Shown: piece by piece, positions 23,446-32,759 of the stretch
Numbering within the stretch: the stretch's first letter is position 1
Layout of the letters: the number at the start of each line of letters is the position of its first letter
Source: JAVBQG01 sp031549185
GTDB taxonomy: Bacteria; Synergistota; Synergistia; Synergistales; Synergistaceae
Assembly (NCBI GenBank): GCA_031549185.1
Contig: JAVBQG010000027.1
Location: 1 to 55,747 of the forward strand
DNA: 55,747 nucleotides
Direction: 5' to 3'
Position numbers and translations under genes: made by a program
The notes under the pieces: model-generated
Told to the model about the DNA's origin: nothing
Database searches by the model: none
The model's input: the letters and a program-made list of their open reading frames with translations, nothing else

Positions 23446-25194
23446 TTATAGCTTATTATCGTGATCCAGGAGATATTTCAGCATCTGCCCGACGAGCGGG
23501 CCGGCGACGGACGATCCGGCGCCTCCGCCCTCCACCAGCGCGACCGCGACGTACTTCGGTTTGTCGGCGGGCGCGTAGCCCGCGAACCAGGCGTGGTCTT
23601 CACCGTGCGGGTTCTGCGCCGTTCCGGTCTTGCCGGCGATCTCGATGCCGTAGGCCCCGGCCCGGCGGCCCGTTCCCGAGTGGACGACGTCGTAGATGCC
23701 CCTGCGCACGATATCCAGGTTCGCCCTCGAAATGCCCACCTCGCTGTATTCGACCGGGCGCTCCGCGTTGAGGCGCGGCACCACCAGCCGGCCGCCGTTG
23801 GCGACCGCAGCGTACACGCGCGCGAGCTGCAGCGGCGTCATCAGCAGATAACCCTGGCCGATCGAGTAGTTTACCGTGTCACCCTGGTACCAGCCCTCTT
23901 TGAGGCGCGCCCTCTTCCACTCGCGCCCCGCGATGTTTCCGCGCGACTCGCCCGGCAGGTCGACCCCGGTCTTCTCGCCGATCCCGTAGGCGTGACCCCA
24001 CTTGATCAGCTTGTCGATGCCCATCTTCACGCTCATCTGGTAGAAGAAGACGTCGCAGGAGTCGCGCAGCGCGCCGACGACGTTCTCCGTGCCGTGCCCG
24101 CTGCGCTTCCAGCAGCGGAAGGTGCGCGGCGGGTTGCCCAGCGTGAAGTAGCCGGGGCAGAAGGTCGTCGAGGAGGTGTTCACGGTGTGCTCCATCAGCA
24201 GAGCGGATGCCGTGACGGCCTTGAAGGTCGAGCCCGGCGGGTAGGCGCCGCTGATGACGCGGTTCATCATCGGGCGGTCCTTGTCGTCCAACAGCGCCGA
24301 CCATTCCTTGCTGGAGATGCCCCAGGTGAGGGGGTTCGGGTCGAAGGTCGGCACCGAGCAGAAGACGACCACCGAGCCGTCGTTCACATTCATCGCCACC
24401 AGCGCGCCCTTCTTGCCCTCCATCAGGCGGTAGGCCTCGCGCTGGGCGGCGAGGTCGAGCGTCAGGCGCAGGTCGTTGCCCTTCTGCGGGTCGTTGTAGT
24501 TGACGTCGCGCAGGCGCCGGCCTCGCGAGTCGACCTCCACGACCTGGTCGCCGACGACGCCGCGCAGCTCCGTCTCGTAGACGGCCTCCACGCCGCTCTT
24601 GCCGACGATGTCGCCCGCCTGGTAGTAGAGGTCGCGCTGGTCCTCCAGCTCGTCGCGCGTGATCTCGCCGACGTAGCCCATCACGTGGGCCACCAGCGAG
24701 CCGGCGGGGTAGATCCTCCGCCAGACGGGCGAGGGGAAGAGGATCCGCGAGAATTCCGGATCCATGACGAGGTCGGAGACCTGGGCCAGCGTCAGGTTCG
24801 TCGCCACCGAGACGGCCCGGTAGGGCGCGACGTACTGCTTCTCGACGCTCTCCTTCAGGCTCTCCGCCGTCATCGGAATGCCGTGCCGGACGAAGAGGGC
24901 CGAGACGCGCGCGTAGTCCTCGTCCCCCGCGATGTCCATCGGATAGCCTTTGATGTCGAACGTGCGCACGTTGACCGCCAGAGGCACGCCACTGGCGTCG
25001 TAGATGTTGCCGCGGGGCGGCAACAGGCGGATCATGCGCAGCCTGTTGTCGGACGCGAGGTTGATATACTGGTCGCCCTTCACGATCTGGAAGTAGACGA
25101 GCCCGATCACCAGCAGCGAGAGCGTGAAGATGAAGACGTTGCGGAGGTAGAGCAGGCGGTGGTCGACGTCGGCCCGTTCGAGTCCCTTAGACAT
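23446..25194 (-). CDS. mrdA: Penicillin-binding protein 2 (elongasome transpeptidase)
   Basis: The 582-residue class B PBP has one N-terminal membrane span (about 19-36), a dimerisation domain and a transpeptidase domain. The active-site serine is S322 in PGSTFK, the second motif is S379-C-D and the third is K522-T-G in AGKTGTAQ. It cross-links peptidoglycan during elongation with RodA. It overlaps mreD by eight bases, so translation is coupled in an mreBCD-mrdA unit. Confidence 0.96.
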   Translation of the reverse strand: MSKGLERADVDHRLLYLRNVFIFTLSLLVIGLVYFQIVKGDQYINLASDNRLRMIRLLPPRGNIYDASGVPLAVNVRTFDIKGYPMDIAGDEDYARVSALFVRHGIPMTAESLKESVEKQYVAPYRAVSVATNLTLAQVSDLVMDPEFSRILFPSPVWRRIYPAGSLVAHVMGYVGEITRDELEDQRDLYYQAGDIVGKSGVEAVYETELRGVVGDQVVEVDSRGRRLRDVNYNDPQKGNDLRLTLDLAAQREAYRLMEGKKGALVAMNVNDGSVVVFCSVPTFDPNPLTWGISSKEWSALLDDKDRPMMNRVISGAYPPGSTFKAVTASALLMEHTVNTSSTTFCPGYFTLGNPPRTFRCWKRSGHGTENVVGALRDSCDVFFYQMSVKMGIDKLIKWGHAYGIGEKTGVDLPGESRGNIAGREWKRARLKEGWYQGDTVNYSIGQGYLLMTPLQLARVYAAVANGGRLVVPRLNAERPVEYSEVGISRANLDIVRRGIYDVVHSGTGRRAGAYGIEIAGKTGTAQNPHGEDHAWFAGYAPADKPKYVAVALVEGGGAGSSVAGPLVGQMLKYLLDHDNKL

Positions 25195-25672
25195 GAGTCT
25201 CCCGCAGCCTGAATGCGTAGATCAGGCAGAGCCCGATCAACACGGGCACCGCGATCAGCTGCTGGATCAGGAAGAGTCGCAGTGCCGCCTGGCTCGGCGC
25301 GGCCTGGCCCGGCACGGCCCAGGCGACATAGTGCAGGACGCCCGACAGGAAGTGCGCTCCGCCCGCGAGCATCGCGAAGAGCGGCGCGCTCCGCCCGCCC
25401 GTCGGCGTCCGGTCCCATATCCAGTAGACCAGAACCACCGCGATCACATAGATCAGCGCGCTCATGCCGGGCAGGCCGACCCACCGCAGATCCCACACGA
25501 CGCCGCCCACGAAGGCGAACCAGATCCACTGCGCGATGCGCGTCGCGTAGAGCGGCCCGGAGACGATCTTGTAGAGCACGACCAGCAGGAAGAACTCCGG
25601 CACCAGCATAAAGCCCATCGCCAGCACCTGAAACAGATCCTGCAACAGCCACACGAGGAGGGCCGCGATCAT
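25187..25672 (-). CDS. mreD: Rod shape-determining protein MreD
   Basis: The 161-residue protein has about five membrane spans and the MreD motif region GGVVWDLRWVGLPGMSAL. It is part of the elongasome with MreB, MreC, RodA and PBP2. The assignment rests on size, topology and position: its ATG overlaps the mreC stop as ATGA, and its end overlaps mrdA. Confidence 0.88.
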   Translation of the reverse strand: MIAALLVWLLQDLFQVLAMGFMLVPEFFLLVVLYKIVSGPLYATRIAQWIWFAFVGGVVWDLRWVGLPGMSALIYVIAVVLVYWIWDRTPTGGRSAPLFAMLAGGAHFLSGVLHYVAWAVPGQAAPSQAALRLFLIQQLIAVPVLIGLCLIYAFRLRETHV

Positions 25673-26451
25673 CGGTCCGCCCCTCCCGGCGACAGAAGAA
25701 TCTGGACATTATAGAGCTGCGTCAGGTGCGCGCCGGAGGCGATCTTCTGCGGCAGGAAACCGTCGCGCGGCTCGCCCGGGCCCCAAATCTTGCCGATCGG
25801 GATGCCAGGCGGCAGGTAATCGCCGACCAGCGCCGTCGAGACGACCATGCCCTTCTTGAAATCCTTCTCCTGCGGCGTGTAGAGCAGCCAGATGTTGCCC
25901 ATGTCGTCACCGTTGACGACGCCGAGGTCCCAGGTCGCGTCCACCACGGCGGCCAGCAGGAACGAGGCCGAGGTCACCAGTTCGATCCACGCGTAATCGT
26001 CGCCGACGGAGGCGACCTTTCCGATCAGGAAGCCGTCGGAGAGCGCCGGCGCCCCCACGCGCACCCTCTGCTTCGCTCCCTTGTCGACGCGGACCTCCTT
26101 CCACCATGCGTCCGGATAGCGCAGCGTGACCCGCGCGCCCAGGAGCTCGGCCGTCGACTGCGGAGCCGGCACCGCGACGCGCTGCAGCGCCGTGCGTAGT
26201 GCCAGGTTTTCGATCTCGAGCTCTCTGTTTCGGTCCTGCAGGTTCTTGCGCTCCAGCACCCAGTTGCTGGCAGCCTGCACGATCGTGCGCAACTCGAGCG
26301 CCGGTTTCTCCGGGACATAGAGCACCGCGCCGACGGCGTCGACCATTCTCTTGGGAAAGGCGGGAAATGCGAAGGAGGACCACAGCAGGATCAGCCCGCA
26401 GAAGAGCGCGAGCAGCGTATTCACCAGGATTGGGTTCAGTTTGTGCGTCAT
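25669..26451 (-). CDS. mreC: Rod shape-determining protein MreC
   Basis: The 260-residue bitopic protein has one N-terminal membrane segment (about 7-28) and a coiled coil (LERKNLQDRNRELEIENLALR). The periplasmic beta-domain contains VDKGAKQRVRVGAPALSDGFLIGKV, the characteristic MreC region. It links the cytoplasmic MreB filament to periplasmic PBP2. The ribosome site before the ATG is weak. Confidence 0.94.
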   Translation of the reverse strand: MTHKLNPILVNTLLALFCGLILLWSSFAFPAFPKRMVDAVGAVLYVPEKPALELRTIVQAASNWVLERKNLQDRNRELEIENLALRTALQRVAVPAPQSTAELLGARVTLRYPDAWWKEVRVDKGAKQRVRVGAPALSDGFLIGKVASVGDDYAWIELVTSASFLLAAVVDATWDLGVVNGDDMGNIWLLYTPQEKDFKKGMVVSTALVGDYLPPGIPIGKIWGPGEPRDGFLPQKIASGAHLTQLYNVQILLSPGGADR

Positions 26452-26485
26452 ACCGGTTTATCTTGCGAGGACGGACACTCCCGTG

Positions 26486-27541
26486 CTATACCGTCGTACG
26501 GTCGACCGTCACCGCGATGCGCTCGCCGCGATCCACCGTCTCGAGCAGCTTGCCCAGTCCGAGCGCCACCGAGTAGAGCGGCTGCTCGGCCATGTGCACG
26601 GGGACGTTCATGGCGTCGGAGAAACGGATGTTGAGCCCGCGGAGCTGCGAGCTGCCGCCGGTCAGCACCAGCCCCTGGTCGACGATGTCCTTGACCAGCT
26701 CGGGCGGCGTCTGCTCGACCGCGTAGCGCAGCATGTCCTCGACGCGGCAGATGATCGGCTCGATGGCATCGCGGACCTCGTTCGAGGTGACCTTGACCAC
26801 CTTCGGCAGGCCGTCCATCAGATCGCGTCCCTTGACCTCCATTTCCAGCTCCTGTTCGAGCGGAATGACCGATCCGATGGCGAACTTGACCTCCTCGGCC
26901 GTGCTCTCGCCGATCGAGAGGGTATAGTTCTGGCGCAGCATCGCGATGATGGCGTTGTCGATGTCGTCGCCCGCGGCGCGCAGCGAGTTGCTGATGACCA
27001 CGCCGCCCAGGGAGAGGACCGCAACCTCGCTGGTGCCGCCGCCGATGTCGACCACCATGTTGCCGCGCGGCTCGTTGATCGGCAGGCCCGTGCCGAGCGC
27101 CGCCGCCAGCGGCTCCTCGACCACGAAGGCCTCGCGGGCGCCGGCGCCGAGCGTGGCGTCTACGACCGCGCGCTTTTCGACCTCGGTCACGCAGGCGGGC
27201 ACGCAGATCGCGACGCGGGGGTGCGCCATGAAGCGCCTCCCCTGGCCGGCGGCGGTGATATAGTGCGCCATCATCTGTTCGGTCATGTCGAAATCGGCGA
27301 TGACGCCGTGCTGCAGCGGACGGACGGTCTCGATCCCCTGCGGCGTCTTGCCGATCATGCGCTTGGCGGCGTGCCCGAAGGCAATGACCTCCTTCTGCCC
27401 CTTGCGCCCAACCCTGCGAACGGCGAGTACCGACGGCTCGTCGATGACGATCCCGCGTCCCTTGACGTAGACCACCGTGTTGGCGCTGCCGAGATCGATC
27501 CCGATGTCGCGGCTGAAGAGACCGGCCAGGAATTTGAACAT
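26486..27541 (-). CDS. mreB: Rod shape-determining actin homologue MreB
   Basis: The 351-residue protein has the actin-fold phosphate-1 loop (IGIDLGSANTVVYVKG), the phosphate-2 loop (VVDIGGGTSEVAVLS) and the adenosine motif (LTGGSSQLRGL). It forms membrane-bound filaments that guide cell-wall synthesis. The ATG at 27541 begins the conserved MFKFLAGLFSRDIG and has GCGAGG upstream; the frame is open to 27640 without homology. It heads the mreBCD-mrdA-minCDE-rodA series. Confidence 0.97.
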   Translation of the reverse strand: MFKFLAGLFSRDIGIDLGSANTVVYVKGRGIVIDEPSVLAVRRVGRKGQKEVIAFGHAAKRMIGKTPQGIETVRPLQHGVIADFDMTEQMMAHYITAAGQGRRFMAHPRVAICVPACVTEVEKRAVVDATLGAGAREAFVVEEPLAAALGTGLPINEPRGNMVVDIGGGTSEVAVLSLGGVVISNSLRAAGDDIDNAIIAMLRQNYTLSIGESTAEEVKFAIGSVIPLEQELEMEVKGRDLMDGLPKVVKVTSNEVRDAIEPIICRVEDMLRYAVEQTPPELVKDIVDQGLVLTGGSSQLRGLNIRFSDAMNVPVHMAEQPLYSVALGLGKLLETVDRGERIAVTVDRTTV

Positions 27542-27842
27542 TGTATAGCCTCGCTTTCTATAGTAAAACGACCTGTAAGGGAGGCGCTGATTCAACCGAT
27601 TGCACAGCAATTTCTCCGTGCTGGAACGCCTGAACCGCAAGGACTCACGATCTTTCCCTTCATGCCTCTAACGATAAATTAGCCCTCTAAGCACACGAAT
27701 AACAGCGGAGGCACCTCGCCTCCGTCTGACGTATAGTACCACAATTTCACGCGCGATAAAGCGGAGAAAAACTTTTCTATTGACCGGCGGTGCCGGAAAA
27801 CCGTAATATAGATCAAAAACTTTCGGAAAGGGGGAAACGTGA
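27542..27842. promoter_or_regulatory. Divergent intergenic region with promoter for the GLUG gene
   Basis: This 301-base gap separates mreB from the GLUG-repeat gene. A rightward promoter is visible as TTGACC (27780-27785) and TAATAT (27804-27809) with an 18-base spacer. A short hairpin, CGGAGGC-ACCTC-GCCTCCG, lies near 27711. A leftward mreB promoter must also be here but was not clearly identified. Confidence 0.55.
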
Positions 27843-28676
27843 ATGATAGCGGCCCGCCATTTTTATCGTCGGCTCGTTTTACTGGCATCGATCCTGCTTC
27901 TCGCGGAAGTCGCGCAGGAGCCCCCATCCTTCGCGGCCGGGTGGGACGGCGTCACGATCTCGCCCGACATCTCGAAAAATCATGGCGTCTATGAACTATA
28001 CTGCCCGGAGGAGCTGGCCTGCATGGCGCAGTGGATCAACGCGCGAAAGAACGCGAAGGCGACCTATCGTCTCATGCGAGACATCGACCTCGGCGGCGCG
28101 AAGTGGAAACCGATCGGGCTGTGGGTCGAGAACTACGAAGGCTGGCCCTTCAGAGGCACCTTCGACGGCAACGGTAAAACGATCTCGGGGCTCCGCATCG
28201 ATTACCGGGACGAACCGGTTCAGGGGCTCTTCGGATATGTCGCGGGGGGCCGTATCTCCAACATTCGTCTCGTGGACGTCGATATCGACGGCGGGAGTTG
28301 CATCGGCGCGCTCGTAGGGTGGCTGGCCGAAGGCGGGCGAATATCGGGCGCCTTCGCCTCCGGCCGCGTGAAAGGCGGAGAGCGCGATATCGGCGGGCTC
28401 GTCGGACGAAACGACGGCCGTATCGCAAATTCGGGTACGGCGCTCGATGTAGAGGGCCAGCAGAACGTCGGAGGGCTGATCGGCCTCAACACGGGGCACA
28501 TTGACCATGCGTACGCGCGCGGAACCGTAAAAGGCGAGTGGAATGTCGGAGGACTCGTGGGATATTTTCAGGCGGGCTCCGTGACGAACACGACCCGGCG
28601 TCGAAACGGAGGGGAGATTCCCCATTTCGGAGCCGTCGACGGGGGAATCGTTTCGCACGATGTTCACGTCGAATAA
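27843..28676 (+). CDS. Exported GLUG-repeat protein
   Basis: The 277-residue protein has a signal peptide (about 1-32, cut near SFAA). It then has a YRLMRDIDLGG region, a GTFDGNGKTISGL motif and successive GLUG-type repeats (GLFGYVAGG, GALVGWLAEGG, GGLVGRNDG, GGLIGLNTG, GGLVGYFQAG). Such repeats form a beta-helix-like array in surface proteins and IgA-protease-like adhesins. It has no visible membrane anchor, so it may be secreted or periplasmic. It has its own promoter upstream and is not obviously part of an operon. Confidence 0.8.
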   Translation: MIAARHFYRRLVLLASILLLAEVAQEPPSFAAGWDGVTISPDISKNHGVYELYCPEELACMAQWINARKNAKATYRLMRDIDLGGAKWKPIGLWVENYEGWPFRGTFDGNGKTISGLRIDYRDEPVQGLFGYVAGGRISNIRLVDVDIDGGSCIGALVGWLAEGGRISGAFASGRVKGGERDIGGLVGRNDGRIANSGTALDVEGQQNVGGLIGLNTGHIDHAYARGTVKGEWNVGGLVGYFQAGSVTNTTRRRNGGEIPHFGAVDGGIVSHDVHVE

Positions 28677-28778
28677 AACGGCAATTTTTATCATCGCTAT
28701 GCGATCACAGGCATTTGACCTTCCGCACAGGGCTGCTAAAATGACGCAAGTAACGTGGACAGGTGGGAGGAGCGAGGT

Positions 28779-30047
28779 TTGAGCGACAAGAGAAGAAAAA
28801 ACAGAGACGATCAGGCACCACGCGAGCGGAAACGGAGAAACGAGCCGTTCCAGGTGCCGCCGGAGAAGACCGGCCTGACGCCCGAGGAGGAGGCGTACGT
28901 ACCGCGCGCGGAGTCGCGGCCGGTGCCTCGCAGCGTCTTCACGCTGCTGTTTGTCGTGTTATTCCTTGCCTTCGCGGGAGGCGGCATCCTGTATTACCAC
29001 ACGGCCGTACGGCCCGAGAGGCAGTATCAGGAGGCGACACGCCTGTTCGACGAGAAGGACTACGCGGGCGCGCTGGCCCTGTATCAGAAGGTCCTGCGAA
29101 GCCGCCCCGAACGGCGCGACACGCTCTTCCAGATCGGCTACTGCCAGGAGATGCTCGGGCAGGACTCCGAGGCCGCCGCGAGCTACACACACCACCTCGA
29201 AAACCAGCCGCGTGATCTGAATGCCTACCTGCACCTCGGCAACATATACCTCCGCATGGGGCAATTCGAAAGCGCGTTGTCGCCTTTCGAGCGGGCGGCC
29301 AGGCTCGCGCCGTCGAACGCCGAGGCGCGTTACTCGCTGGGCAAGATCTACGACCGGCTCGGCAGCTCGTCCCGCGCGATCGAGAACTACGAGCAGGCCG
29401 TGAAGTTCGAGAAGAAGGACGTCGATCTATTGCTCGCCGCTTCGAAATCCCTGATGAACCAGGGGCGCTACGAGTCGGCGCTCGCCGGCTACGAAAAGGC
29501 CATGGGGCTCGCCGCCTCCGACGACAGGCGCGGCATGCACGGCGCGACGGCCGCGCGGAACATGCTCGGCTGGCCGACCGACCCCGCCGTAATCGCCATA
29601 CCCGGCAAGTCGCTCGGCAAAATCGAGCTGGACATGTCCGAGGCGGACGTGGTGGCGCTGCTGGGCGAACCGGAGGGCAGGGAGACGAAGGAGACTGGCG
29701 AGACGGAGACCGTCGCGCGGGAGAACTGGGTCTATGCCGGCGGCGAACTGACCGTTTTCTTCTCGAACGGCAGAGTATTGCAGATCCAGACGTCGTCGAA
29801 ACAATACCGCACGCCGACCGGCCTCGGCATCGCGAACTTCCTCGATCCCAAATATGCGGACCGCTTCGAGCGTTGGGTCGACACCGACACGGAGTACCCC
29901 GGTTACCGCTACGTCCTCAAGGGCGGCGGGCTCGCCTTCTACGAGAGCCAGGGCAATCGCGCGGCCATCGTCTACCGCGGCGAATACCCTCCGACGGACA
30001 GCGACCCGACCTTCTGGACGAAGATCAAGTCCGGGGACAAGGAGTAG
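28779..30047 (+). CDS. TPR-repeat membrane protein
   Basis: The protein of about 422 residues has a charged cytoplasmic head, one membrane span (SVFTLLFVVLFLAFAGGGIL), at least five tetratricopeptide repeats (DYAGALALYQKVL, NAYLHLGNIYLRMGQFE, EARYSLGKIYDRLGSS) and a C-terminal domain of about 150 residues with no recognised family. TPRs usually mediate protein contacts, here outside the membrane. The TTG at 28779 is preferred for its GGAGG site eight bases upstream; a GTG at 28755 is possible. Confidence 0.75.
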   Translation: MSDKRRKNRDDQAPRERKRRNEPFQVPPEKTGLTPEEEAYVPRAESRPVPRSVFTLLFVVLFLAFAGGGILYYHTAVRPERQYQEATRLFDEKDYAGALALYQKVLRSRPERRDTLFQIGYCQEMLGQDSEAAASYTHHLENQPRDLNAYLHLGNIYLRMGQFESALSPFERAARLAPSNAEARYSLGKIYDRLGSSSRAIENYEQAVKFEKKDVDLLLAASKSLMNQGRYESALAGYEKAMGLAASDDRRGMHGATAARNMLGWPTDPAVIAIPGKSLGKIELDMSEADVVALLGEPEGRETKETGETETVARENWVYAGGELTVFFSNGRVLQIQTSSKQYRTPTGLGIANFLDPKYADRFERWVDTDTEYPGYRYVLKGGGLAFYESQGNRAAIVYRGEYPPTDSDPTFWTKIKSGDKE

Positions 30048-30048
30048 G

Positions 30049-30424
30049 ATGAAGTACGAGCCGAAGATCGAGAAGGAGATCATGTGCCCCATCGAATACG
30101 GCCTCGTGATGTTCGGCGGCAAGTGGAAGTCGCGGATCCTCTGCGTGCTCTCCGCGCGCGACGCGCTACAGCGCGATCCGGAAGGAGCTGGCAGCGGACG
30201 GACTCGTAAGCCGCAGGCAGTACGACGAGATCCCGCCGCGCGTGGAATACGCACTGACCGAAAAGGGCGCCTCGGTTCTGCCGATCCTGCAGAGCATCTG
30301 CAGCTGGTCGCGCCTGCAGACGGCGGACGAACTGAACAGAAAACTGCCCCCCCTGCAGAACTTGCAGCCAGCTGTAAAATTTCGGTGTACAGTTCGAGTC
30401 GATTGGCGCATAATATCGGCATGA
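30049..30424 (+). pseudogene. Broken HxlR-family transcriptional regulator
   Basis: The first frame encodes the HxlR start (MCPIEYGLVMFGGKWKSRILCVLSARDAL). It then shifts: RYSAIRKEL continues in another frame and runs on as ADGLVSRRQYDEIPPRVEYALTEKG to the end. Between RKEL and ADGLV about 15-20 residues expected in HxlR proteins are missing. The gene thus has a frameshift and an internal deletion across the recognition helix, so it should not bind DNA normally. It begins two bases after the TPR gene. Confidence 0.75.
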
Positions 30425-30439
30425 CAGGGGGTGGATACC

Positions 30440-30667
30440 ATGCAGGCACAAACGATAGAGCGGCAGGAAGTGCTTCACCTGATCGAAGGGTTGCCGGACT
30501 CCGCCATGGGAAGCCTGGGCGAATTTGTGACCTTTTTGCGTTATCGCGAGCACGTGCCCAATGCCGATACCATCGCCGCCATCGAAGAACTTCGGGCGGG
30601 GAAAGGTAAAAAATTTTCGAGTATCGGGGCCCTGATGCAGGACCTTCACGATGAGAACGACGATTGA
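30440..30667 (+). CDS. Antitoxin of a YafQ-type toxin-antitoxin pair
   Basis: The 75-residue acidic protein has a short N-terminal helical region and a C-terminal tail rich in acidic residues (LMQDLHDENDD). It lies directly before, and overlaps by 17 bases, a YafQ-like toxin gene, which is why it is called an antitoxin; its own family is not certain. The ATG at 30440 is chosen because the GGGGGTGG ribosome site lies five bases upstream. Confidence 0.75.
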   Translation: MQAQTIERQEVLHLIEGLPDSAMGSLGEFVTFLRYREHVPNADTIAAIEELRAGKGKKFSSIGALMQDLHDENDD

Positions 30668-30935
30668 GCGATCGGCCAGATTCAAGCGGGATATCAAGAG
30701 AGAATACAAATCCCTTGGCCCCGCGTTGGACACGATGCTCACGGACGTTCTCGAATTGCTTGTGACGGACGCCCCGCTGCCGGCGAGGTACCAGGACCAC
30801 AAATTGACCGGCGATTGGGAAGGTTGCCGGGAGTGCCACCTCAAACCGAATCTGCTCTTGATATACGAAAAACCGGACGACGAGACGTTGAGCCTCGCCC
30901 GCCTCGGTTCTCACAGCGAACTGTTCGGGGCGTAA
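30651..30935 (+). CDS. YafQ/RelE-family mRNA interferase toxin
   Basis: The 94-residue protein matches YafQ-type toxins, with the catalytic histidines at H50, H63 and H88 placed as in E. coli YafQ (H50, H63, H87). The YafQ D67 position is asparagine here (N67). The family cleaves ribosome-bound mRNA. It overlaps its antitoxin by 17 bases. It is paralogous to the toxin at 47403, sharing CHL/I-x-PN-x-LLIY and a GSHS-x-LF ending. Confidence 0.88.
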   Translation: MRTTIERSARFKRDIKREYKSLGPALDTMLTDVLELLVTDAPLPARYQDHKLTGDWEGCRECHLKPNLLLIYEKPDDETLSLARLGSHSELFGA

Positions 30936-31059
30936 CCCCCCTCGCTATCAAATTTCTGAGCGACTCATAAATTCCCTAATATATTTACCCCGCAGAGCGC
31001 CCCTGCTATCCTCTGCCCATGGTCGGCCCACTCATAACATGAAAAATGGAGGATGCAAC

Positions 31060-31350
31060 ATGAGCGCAAAGGCATATCTGGAGATCACCATGGTCATCGA
31101 TCACGCGAACCGCCCCAAGGCGGCCGGGGTTTACACCGAGTACCGCAAGCCCTTTCTGGAGAAGATCAAAGGCGCCGTATCCAAGGACCTCCTGATCCGA
31201 GACGAGGACGTCCAGGTGCTCCACGGCTTCGACAGCGTCGAAAACGCGAAGGCCTACCTCGGCAGCGAGCTGTTCAAAAACGACGTCTTCGCGGCCCTGA
31301 AGCCCCTCTGGAGCGCCGACCCGGAGGTGAGGGTCTACAGCGTGGCGTAA
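31060..31350 (+). CDS. Small dimeric alpha/beta-barrel-like protein
   Basis: The 96-residue soluble protein reads like a ferredoxin-fold dimeric alpha/beta-barrel domain, the fold of antibiotic-biosynthesis monooxygenases and similar families (VYTEYRKPFLEKI, then VQVLHGFDSVENAKAYLGSELF). The ATG at 31060 has GGAGGAT five bases upstream, preferred over 31039. Function is unknown; it stands alone before a terminator-like hairpin. Confidence 0.7.
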   Translation: MSAKAYLEITMVIDHANRPKAAGVYTEYRKPFLEKIKGAVSKDLLIRDEDVQVLHGFDSVENAKAYLGSELFKNDVFAALKPLWSADPEVRVYSVA

Positions 31351-31374
31351 AACGTTTTGCGCAGGATTATGCAG

Positions 31375-31396
31375 GGGAGGCCGCCCACGGCCTCCC
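31375..31396 (+). terminator. Hairpin after the small barrel protein
   Basis: GGGAGGCCG and CGGCCTCCC form a perfect nine-base-pair stem with a four-base loop, 24 bases after the stop. The tail, GCTTGTTAT, is only modestly U-rich. Confidence 0.6.
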
Positions 31397-31444
31397 GCTT
31401 GTTATATCGCAGCGTATCACGGGCGGGCTGTGGACAGCCGCCCC

Positions 31445-32563
31445 CTACGAAGCCACTTTCATCGTCCTCCTGTACAGCTCCAGCACGCTCAGGAAGAGCG
31501 CGAGGACCAAGGGGCCGAGGAAGACGCCCAGCAGGCCCCAGACGGCGAGCCCGCCGAGGACGCCGACGATCACGGCGAAGGTCGGGATCGTGGCGCCGCC
31601 GCCGATGAAGAGAGGGCGCAGGATGTTGTCCGACGGCGCCACGATCAGGGCGCCCCAAGTCAGATAGGCGATCCCCCATCCGGTCGAACCGGTCGCGAGG
31701 AGGTAGATCGCACCCGGTGCCCAGATCAGCGAAGTGCCCATCGGCAGCATCCCCGCCACGAACATCGCCGCCGTCGCGAGAAAGGCGTTCGGCAGCCCGA
31801 CCACCCACCAGCCCAACCCGGCAAGCGCCGCTTGCACCGCCACCGTGAGCATGACCCCGTAGATCACCGAGCGAAGCATGTTCCGCGCGTCGTCGCCGAA
31901 GGCCTTGCGTTCCGGCTCCGGCAGCGGGATGAACTCCTCGATATACCGCGCGATGCTCTCTCCGTCGCGGATGAAGAAGAACATCGTCATAATGGCCACG
32001 GTTCCCTGCAGGAGAAAGGAGCCCGTCCACTGCAGCACGCCCTTCGAGAGCCCCTGCAGAAACGACGCCGCACTGCGCACCAGCGACGACGCCCCTCCCG
32101 AGAGCAGCGGCGACAGGCGCGTCTGCAGCCAGTCCGGCAGCGCGGCCGAGATCTCCGCGATGAGCGCCGCGCCGACGGCCGCCACGTCCATGCCGGAGAA
32201 GGAGGTGTAGAAGTTGAACAGCTCGTGCCCGGCCGCCTGCAACACCAGGATGAGCGGGATCGTGACGAGAAAGAGCAGCAACAGCATCACCGCCGCCGCG
32301 GAGAAGTTGGGTGAGCGGGCAAGGTAGGCGTTGCGGGCGACGAATTTTCTCAACGGATCCCCGAAGAACGCGAGCAGCATACCCCAGGCGATGCCGTGGA
32401 GCAGCGGGCGCACGACGACGAAGGCAAGCGCAAGGAAGAGAAGCAGGAAGAGCGGGAAATTCCGACCCAGCCGGCCGCGCTCGGGGGACGCCGCCTCCCT
32501 CTCGTTCTCGGGCGGGTTTGGGTACAATTTCGTCGTTTCGTTTCGATTTGTATCGTCTTCCAC
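31445..32563 (-). CDS. AI-2E family permease (PF01594-like)
   Basis: The 372-residue protein has about eight membrane spans with the family's paired hydrophobic blocks, and the motifs FFFIRDGESIARYIEEFIPLP and a C-terminal LGPLVLALFLSVLELYRR. The family was named for autoinducer-2 export but includes transporters of other solutes, so the name says little about substrate. It is convergent with the small barrel gene and divergent from ftsZ. Confidence 0.9.
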   Translation of the reverse strand: MEDDTNRNETTKLYPNPPENEREAASPERGRLGRNFPLFLLLFLALAFVVVRPLLHGIAWGMLLAFFGDPLRKFVARNAYLARSPNFSAAAVMLLLLFLVTIPLILVLQAAGHELFNFYTSFSGMDVAAVGAALIAEISAALPDWLQTRLSPLLSGGASSLVRSAASFLQGLSKGVLQWTGSFLLQGTVAIMTMFFFIRDGESIARYIEEFIPLPEPERKAFGDDARNMLRSVIYGVMLTVAVQAALAGLGWWVVGLPNAFLATAAMFVAGMLPMGTSLIWAPGAIYLLATGSTGWGIAYLTWGALIVAPSDNILRPLFIGGGATIPTFAVIVGVLGGLAVWGLLGVFLGPLVLALFLSVLELYRRTMKVAS

Positions 32564-32628
32564 TCAGCATCACCTCAAAAGAACCGATATTTTATTGTAG
32601 AAACCGCGAACATTCTAAGCCGATTCGC

Positions 32629-32657
32629 TTGACAGTATCAACTGCTCTTTTTATGAT
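32629..32657 (+). promoter_or_regulatory. Near-consensus sigma-70-type promoter of ftsZ
   Basis: TTGACA at 32629-32634 and TATGAT at 32652-32657 are separated by exactly 17 bases, about 100 bases before the ftsZ start. It is the best-matching promoter in the window. Confidence 0.85.
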
Positions 32658-32759
32658 AGCTCATAAGATTTATGTAAATGATCGGGAGAAACAGGGAAGT
32701 TCCGATTATCGCGATATATCGGTCTTCACAGGCAACACCCCTGAAGAGGAGGAATCTCC

